DNA of 8,452 bases from Steroidobacteraceae bacterium (GTDB taxonomy: Bacteria; Pseudomonadota; Gammaproteobacteria; Steroidobacterales; Steroidobacteraceae): NCBI GenBank assembly GCA_021325695.1, contig JAJTCR010000038.1:1-8452 (forward strand). The letters are read 5' to 3'. Position 1 is the first letter of the stretch. Every line of letters begins with the position of its first letter. Below, one piece after another: positions 6,242-8,452 of the stretch. The position numbers and the translations under genes were made by a program. The notes beneath the pieces are model-generated. The model did no database searches and was not told where the DNA came from. It was given only the letters and a program-made list of their open reading frames with translations.

Positions 6242-6979
6242 CTACTCCTCGGTCCCCGCGAGCAGCGCTCGCCACTGCTCGTCGCCGAAGCGGTCGCCCG
6301 GCAGTTCGTCCGTGACCTTGACGAGCGACCGACGCAGGCGTGCCAGCACGCGTTGCTCCCAGGCGCCCCGCGCGCGGATCCGCCCGCGATCGAAGTCGAG
6401 CACGTACACGTTCTCGCCGGGACCGACGAGCAGGTTGTGAGCGTTCAGGTCGGCGTGCTGCACGCCGTGCGCGTGCAGTTGCGCGACGCAGCGTCCGACC
6501 GCGATCCAGCCGATGGGCGGCAGTGGCGCGTCCGCCAGTGCGGCAGCCAGGGTCCGACGCACCGGGAGTTCTGCCGTGATCAGGTCGGCACGGTAGCTCA
6601 GACCATGCCGCACGTAGCGCGCGGCGACGGGCGTCGGCACCGGCAAACGCCAGTCGCGGAGTCGGCGCAGCAGGCGCCACTCGGCGAACGAGCGTGTGCG
6701 CGATTCGCCGGTCCAGAAGTAGGCATCGTCGCGGAGCCTGGCCGCGAACCCGCCGCGGCGATAGTGCCGCAGCACCCAGGCCTCGCCGCCTGCGCTGCGC
6801 ACGAACGCGACGGTGCCGCGCCCGCCCTGTGCGGCTTGCAGCAACGCACCACGCGCGCGCCAGTAGTCAGGCTCGAAGATCGCGGCATCGGGTTGGCCGA
6901 GACAGGAGCCATCGTATAGCATCGCGCCGCCCGCAATGCGCGCGAGCACCTCGTCCCCGGCGGCGGCGGCGTCGTTCAT
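6242..6979 (-). CDS. kdkA: Kdo kinase (3-deoxy-D-manno-octulosonic acid kinase)
   Basis: The product has 245 aa from the ATG at 6979 and is an ATP-dependent kinase phosphorylating the lipid A-linked Kdo at O-4. The protein-kinase-like fold is seen from VLRHYRRGGFAARL (69-82, the lysine-less KdkA-type nucleotide-binding strand), RSFAEWRLLRRLRDWRLPVPTPVAARYVRHG (96-126), the catalytic loop HADLNAHNLLV (175-185; D177, N182) and the metal-binding motif VLDFDRGR (193-200; D195, D197). AYFWTGESRTRSFAEW is typical of KdkA. The frame is open to 7075, but the extra upstream residues (MQMDSGGLVNRGCTG...) look unlike any KdkA start and would run into the divergent glycosyltransferase, so I chose M at 6979. 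Its ribosome-binding site is poor (GGGA about 16 bases away). It is followed after 9 bases by waaA, forming a two-gene operon for Kdo addition and phosphorylation, and diverges from the family-9 glycosyltransferase. Confidence 0.9.
   Translation of the reverse strand: MNDAAAAGDEVLARIAGGAMLYDGSCLGQPDAAIFEPDYWRARGALLQAAQGGRGTVAFVRSAGGEAWVLRHYRRGGFAARLRDDAYFWTGESRTRSFAEWRLLRRLRDWRLPVPTPVAARYVRHGLSYRADLITAELPVRRTLAAALADAPLPPIGWIAVGRCVAQLHAHGVQHADLNAHNLLVGPGENVYVLDFDRGRIRARGAWEQRVLARLRRSLVKVTDELPGDRFGDEQWRALLAGTEE
6893..6920 (+). promoter_or_regulatory. Possible promoter for the family-9 glycosyltransferase, inside kdkA
   Basis: TTGGCC (6893-6898) and TATAGC (6915-6920), each 4 of 6 to consensus, are 16 bases apart on the plus strand. 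The 55 bases between the two divergent starts (6980-7034) contain no better match, so transcription of the glycosyltransferase may start within the kdkA 5' coding region. This is a weak prediction. Confidence 0.25.
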
Positions 6980-7034
6980 CGTGGCGGATTGTTCCCGATC
7001 CCGGCGCCGCTGCCTACCGTCGAGACCCGCACCC

Positions 7035-8114
7035 GTGCAGCCCCTGTTCACGAGCCCGCCCGAATCCATCTGCATCCTGCGGCTGTCCGCGCTCGGCGAC
7101 GTCTGTCACGCGTTGCCGGTCGTGCGCACGCTGCAGGACACGTGGCCGCAGACCCGACTCACCTGGATCATCGGCAAGCTCGAGCACAAGCTGCTCGGTC
7201 ACCTGCCGGACATCGAGTTCGTCGTCTTCGACAAGAGGACCGGTGCCGGCGGTTACCGGGCGCTGCGCGAACGACTCGAGGGGCGCCGTTTCGACGCGTT
7301 GCTGCACATGCAGCTCGCGTTGCGGGCGAGCCTGGCCGCGGCGCTCGTGCCGGCGCGCTGGAAGGTCGGGTTCGATCGCGCACGTGCACGCGAGGCGCAG
7401 TGGCTGTTCACGAACGCCCAGGTGGCGCCCCGCGAGCGCGAGCACGTGCTCGACAGCCTGTTCGGTTTCGCCGAACGGCTCGGCGTCTCGACGCGTTCGA
7501 TGCGCTGGGACATTCCGCAGCCCGCGGACGCCCTCGCGTATGCGTCGCGTGCGATCCCCGACCCGGCGCGGCCGACCCTGATCGTGAGCCCCTGCTCGAG
7601 CCACGCGTTGCGCAACTGGAGCGCGCAACGGTATGCGGCGCTCGCCGACCACGCCGTGACGCATCACCGCATGGAAGTGGTGCTGTGCGGCGGCCGCAGC
7701 GACCTCGAGCGGCGCTACGGCCGGGACATCGAAGGCTGCATGCGTCAGCCGTGTCGCAATCTGATCGGACAGGACACGCTGCTCGAGTTCCTCGCGACCT
7801 TGCAGCGCGCGACGGCTCTCGTGTCACCCGATTCGGGACCGGCACACATGGCGACCACGGTGGGGACTCCGGTCGTCGGCCTCTATGCCGCCACGAATCC
7901 GCGGCGCAGCGGCCCCTATCACAGCCGCCAGTGGTGCGTGGACCGCTACGAGAAGGCCGCGACCCGCTACCTCAATCGCTCGGCGAACCGGCTGCCGTGG
8001 ACCGTGAAGATCGAACGGCCTGGCGTCATGGACCTGATCGAGGTGGACGATGCGGTCGAGAAGCTCGACGAGCTGATCGCGGCAGGGGCGCCGCGGACTG
8101 GGGACAGGGGTTAG
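7035..8114 (+). CDS. Glycosyltransferase family 9 protein (ADP-heptose:LPS heptosyltransferase family)
   Basis: The product has 359 aa and is a GT-B fold enzyme of the WaaC/WaaF/WaaQ family, which adds heptose from ADP-heptose to the LPS inner core at the cytoplasmic face of the inner membrane. N-domain: ICILRLSALGDVCHALPVVRTL (12-33), with D22 at the conserved catalytic/acceptor position. Linker and C-domain: LIVSPCSSHALRNWSAQRYAALAD (182-205), the phosphate-binding loop, where R193 may replace the usual Lys; VVLCGG (215-220); NLIGQDTLLEFLATLQRATALVSPDSGPAHMATTVGTPVVGLYAATNP (242-289), with DSGPAH (266-271) as donor-binding motif. The start is GTG at 7035, giving VQPLFTSPPESICILRL; the in-frame ATG at 6936 would add 33 unlikely residues inside kdkA, and GTG at 6981 is a second alternative. 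The ribosome-binding site is weak. Being beside kdkA-waaA supports an LPS-core role. The exact linkage (Hep I, II or III) cannot be assigned. Confidence 0.88.
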   Translation: MQPLFTSPPESICILRLSALGDVCHALPVVRTLQDTWPQTRLTWIIGKLEHKLLGHLPDIEFVVFDKRTGAGGYRALRERLEGRRFDALLHMQLALRASLAAALVPARWKVGFDRARAREAQWLFTNAQVAPREREHVLDSLFGFAERLGVSTRSMRWDIPQPADALAYASRAIPDPARPTLIVSPCSSHALRNWSAQRYAALADHAVTHHRMEVVLCGGRSDLERRYGRDIEGCMRQPCRNLIGQDTLLEFLATLQRATALVSPDSGPAHMATTVGTPVVGLYAATNPRRSGPYHSRQWCVDRYEKAATRYLNRSANRLPWTVKIERPGVMDLIEVDDAVEKLDELIAAGAPRTGDRG

Positions 8115-8124
8115 GTATCCCCTG
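8105..8124 (+). other. Hairpin at the glycosyltransferase stop codon
   Basis: CAGGGG (8105-8110) pairs with CCCCTG (8119-8124) around an 8-base middle that contains the TAG stop (8112-8114). No T tract follows, so it is not a standard terminator. It could protect the mRNA 3' end or be the edge of a GGGGACAG-type repeat. Confidence 0.35.
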
Positions 8125-8152
8125 ACCTCCTACGCCCGTTCTGCGCGATAAT
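8122..8152 (+). promoter_or_regulatory. Likely promoter of the zinc-finger gene
   Basis: GATAAT (8147-8152, 5 of 6 to consensus) is preceded at 19 bases by CTGACC (8122-8127, 4 of 6 to TTGACA). The -10 context ATAATGC is the same as in the pcm promoter (2660-2666). It would give a leader of about 40 bases before the GTG at 8198. Confidence 0.4.
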
Positions 8153-8197
8153 GCACATCGCGACCGACCGTGGCAGACAGATTCAGAGGCCCGCACC

Positions 8198-8401
8198 GTG
8201 ACGCCAGCCGATCGCAGCGAAAAGCTCATCCAGCCGAACGCGCAACACCAGTACGAGGTGACCGCGGCGGACCTGCCGCTCAGTTGCCCGATGGCGGGCA
8301 TGCACCTGTGGAATTCGCATCCGCGCGTGTACCTGCCGATCGAGGTGACCGGCTGGGCCAAGTGCCCCTACTGCAGCGCGGAGTACACGTTGAGGAAGTG
8401 A
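8198..8401 (+). CDS. Small CHCC zinc-finger domain protein
   Basis: The product has 67 aa. The zf-CHCC signature is complete: C30 (LPLSCP), H41 (NSHPRVYLPIE), C56 and C59 (KCPYC), spaced C-x10-H-x14-C-x2-C, ending AEYTLRK. The family is related to the zinc-binding subunit NDUFS6 of mitochondrial complex I. Bacterial copies are short, free-standing and mostly of unknown function, so none is assigned. The start is GTG, supported by AGAGG (8185-8189) 8 bases upstream, the clearest ribosome-binding site on this side of the window. The longer overlapping frame starting at 8170 has no recognisable motif. It follows the glycosyltransferase by 83 bases with its own probable promoter, so it need not be co-transcribed. 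A tandem repeat starts two bases after its stop. Confidence 0.92.
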   Translation: MTPADRSEKLIQPNAQHQYEVTAADLPLSCPMAGMHLWNSHPRVYLPIEVTGWAKCPYCSAEYTLRK

Positions 8402-8403
8402 TC

Positions 8404-8438
8404 AGTGACTAGTGGCTGGTGGCTCGTGGCTAGTAAGA
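8404..8438. repeat. Degenerate 7-bp tandem repeat
   Basis: Reading from 8404 in sevens: AGTGACT, AGTGGCT, GGTGGCT, CGTGGCT, then a decayed AGTAAGA. Consensus is NGTGGCT, with four good units in phase. It begins right after the zinc-finger stop codon, outside coding DNA. The 3' limit is near 8438; the remaining bases to 8452 show nothing I recognise. Confidence 0.75.
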
Positions 8439-8452
8439 AAGGACGCGGCGAC

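Noticed and set aside
5409..6919. Long open frames on both strands overlapping waaA and kdkA
   Set aside because: They are shadows; all Kdo transferase and Kdo kinase motifs lie in the chosen frames.
6936..7034. ATG at 6936 as the glycosyltransferase start
   Set aside because: It would add 33 low-quality residues encoded inside kdkA; family-9 proteins begin shortly before ICILRLSALGD.
6980..7075. Upstream 32-residue extension of kdkA to 7075
   Set aside because: The sequence is unlike KdkA N-termini and would overlap the start of the divergent glycosyltransferase.

Overview
The window is a compact, very GC-rich stretch of chromosome from a Gram-negative bacterium. It is most likely a high-GC gammaproteobacterium: it carries LPS-core genes (Kdo transferase, a KdkA-type Kdo kinase and a family-9 glycosyltransferase), an outer-membrane TolC channel and a small CHCC zinc-finger gene. 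I cannot name the genus from sequence alone. The long open frames opposite the genes are what high GC content produces. I see no insertion sequence, phage gene, CRISPR array, tRNA or rRNA.

Left part, minus strand (1-2563): a membrane-anchored PAS-PAS-GGDEF-EAL protein (cyclic-di-GMP turnover) is followed on the same strand by the first ~40 codons of a KaiC-family ATPase, which runs off the left edge. The ~107 bases between them hold a perfect 8-bp hairpin, then a smaller hairpin with a T tract.

Middle, plus strand (2564-4974): a 200-base divergent intergenic region carries a good sigma70-type promoter for a protein-L-isoaspartate methyltransferase-like gene. tolC follows after a 96-base gap rich in palindromes and CTAG sites. 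The methyltransferase keeps the SAM-binding fold but has Leu where classical Pcm enzymes have the catalytic Ser.

Right part: on the minus strand, kdkA then waaA form a tight pair 9 bases apart, predicted to attach Kdo to lipid A and phosphorylate it. waaA converges on tolC, and the two coding regions overlap by 89 bases at their 3' ends. Diverging from kdkA on the plus strand is a GT-B family-9 glycosyltransferase (ADP-heptose:LPS heptosyltransferase family), then a 67-aa CHCC zinc-finger protein with its own likely promoter. A degenerate 7-bp tandem repeat starts just after that gene's stop codon.

Most of the window is ordinary envelope biogenesis plus one second-messenger protein. The parts worth a second look are the KaiC-like/c-di-GMP gene pair, the Ser-less Pcm paralogue beside tolC, the palindromic tolC upstream region, the tolC/waaA tail-to-tail overlap, and the heptad repeat at the right edge.
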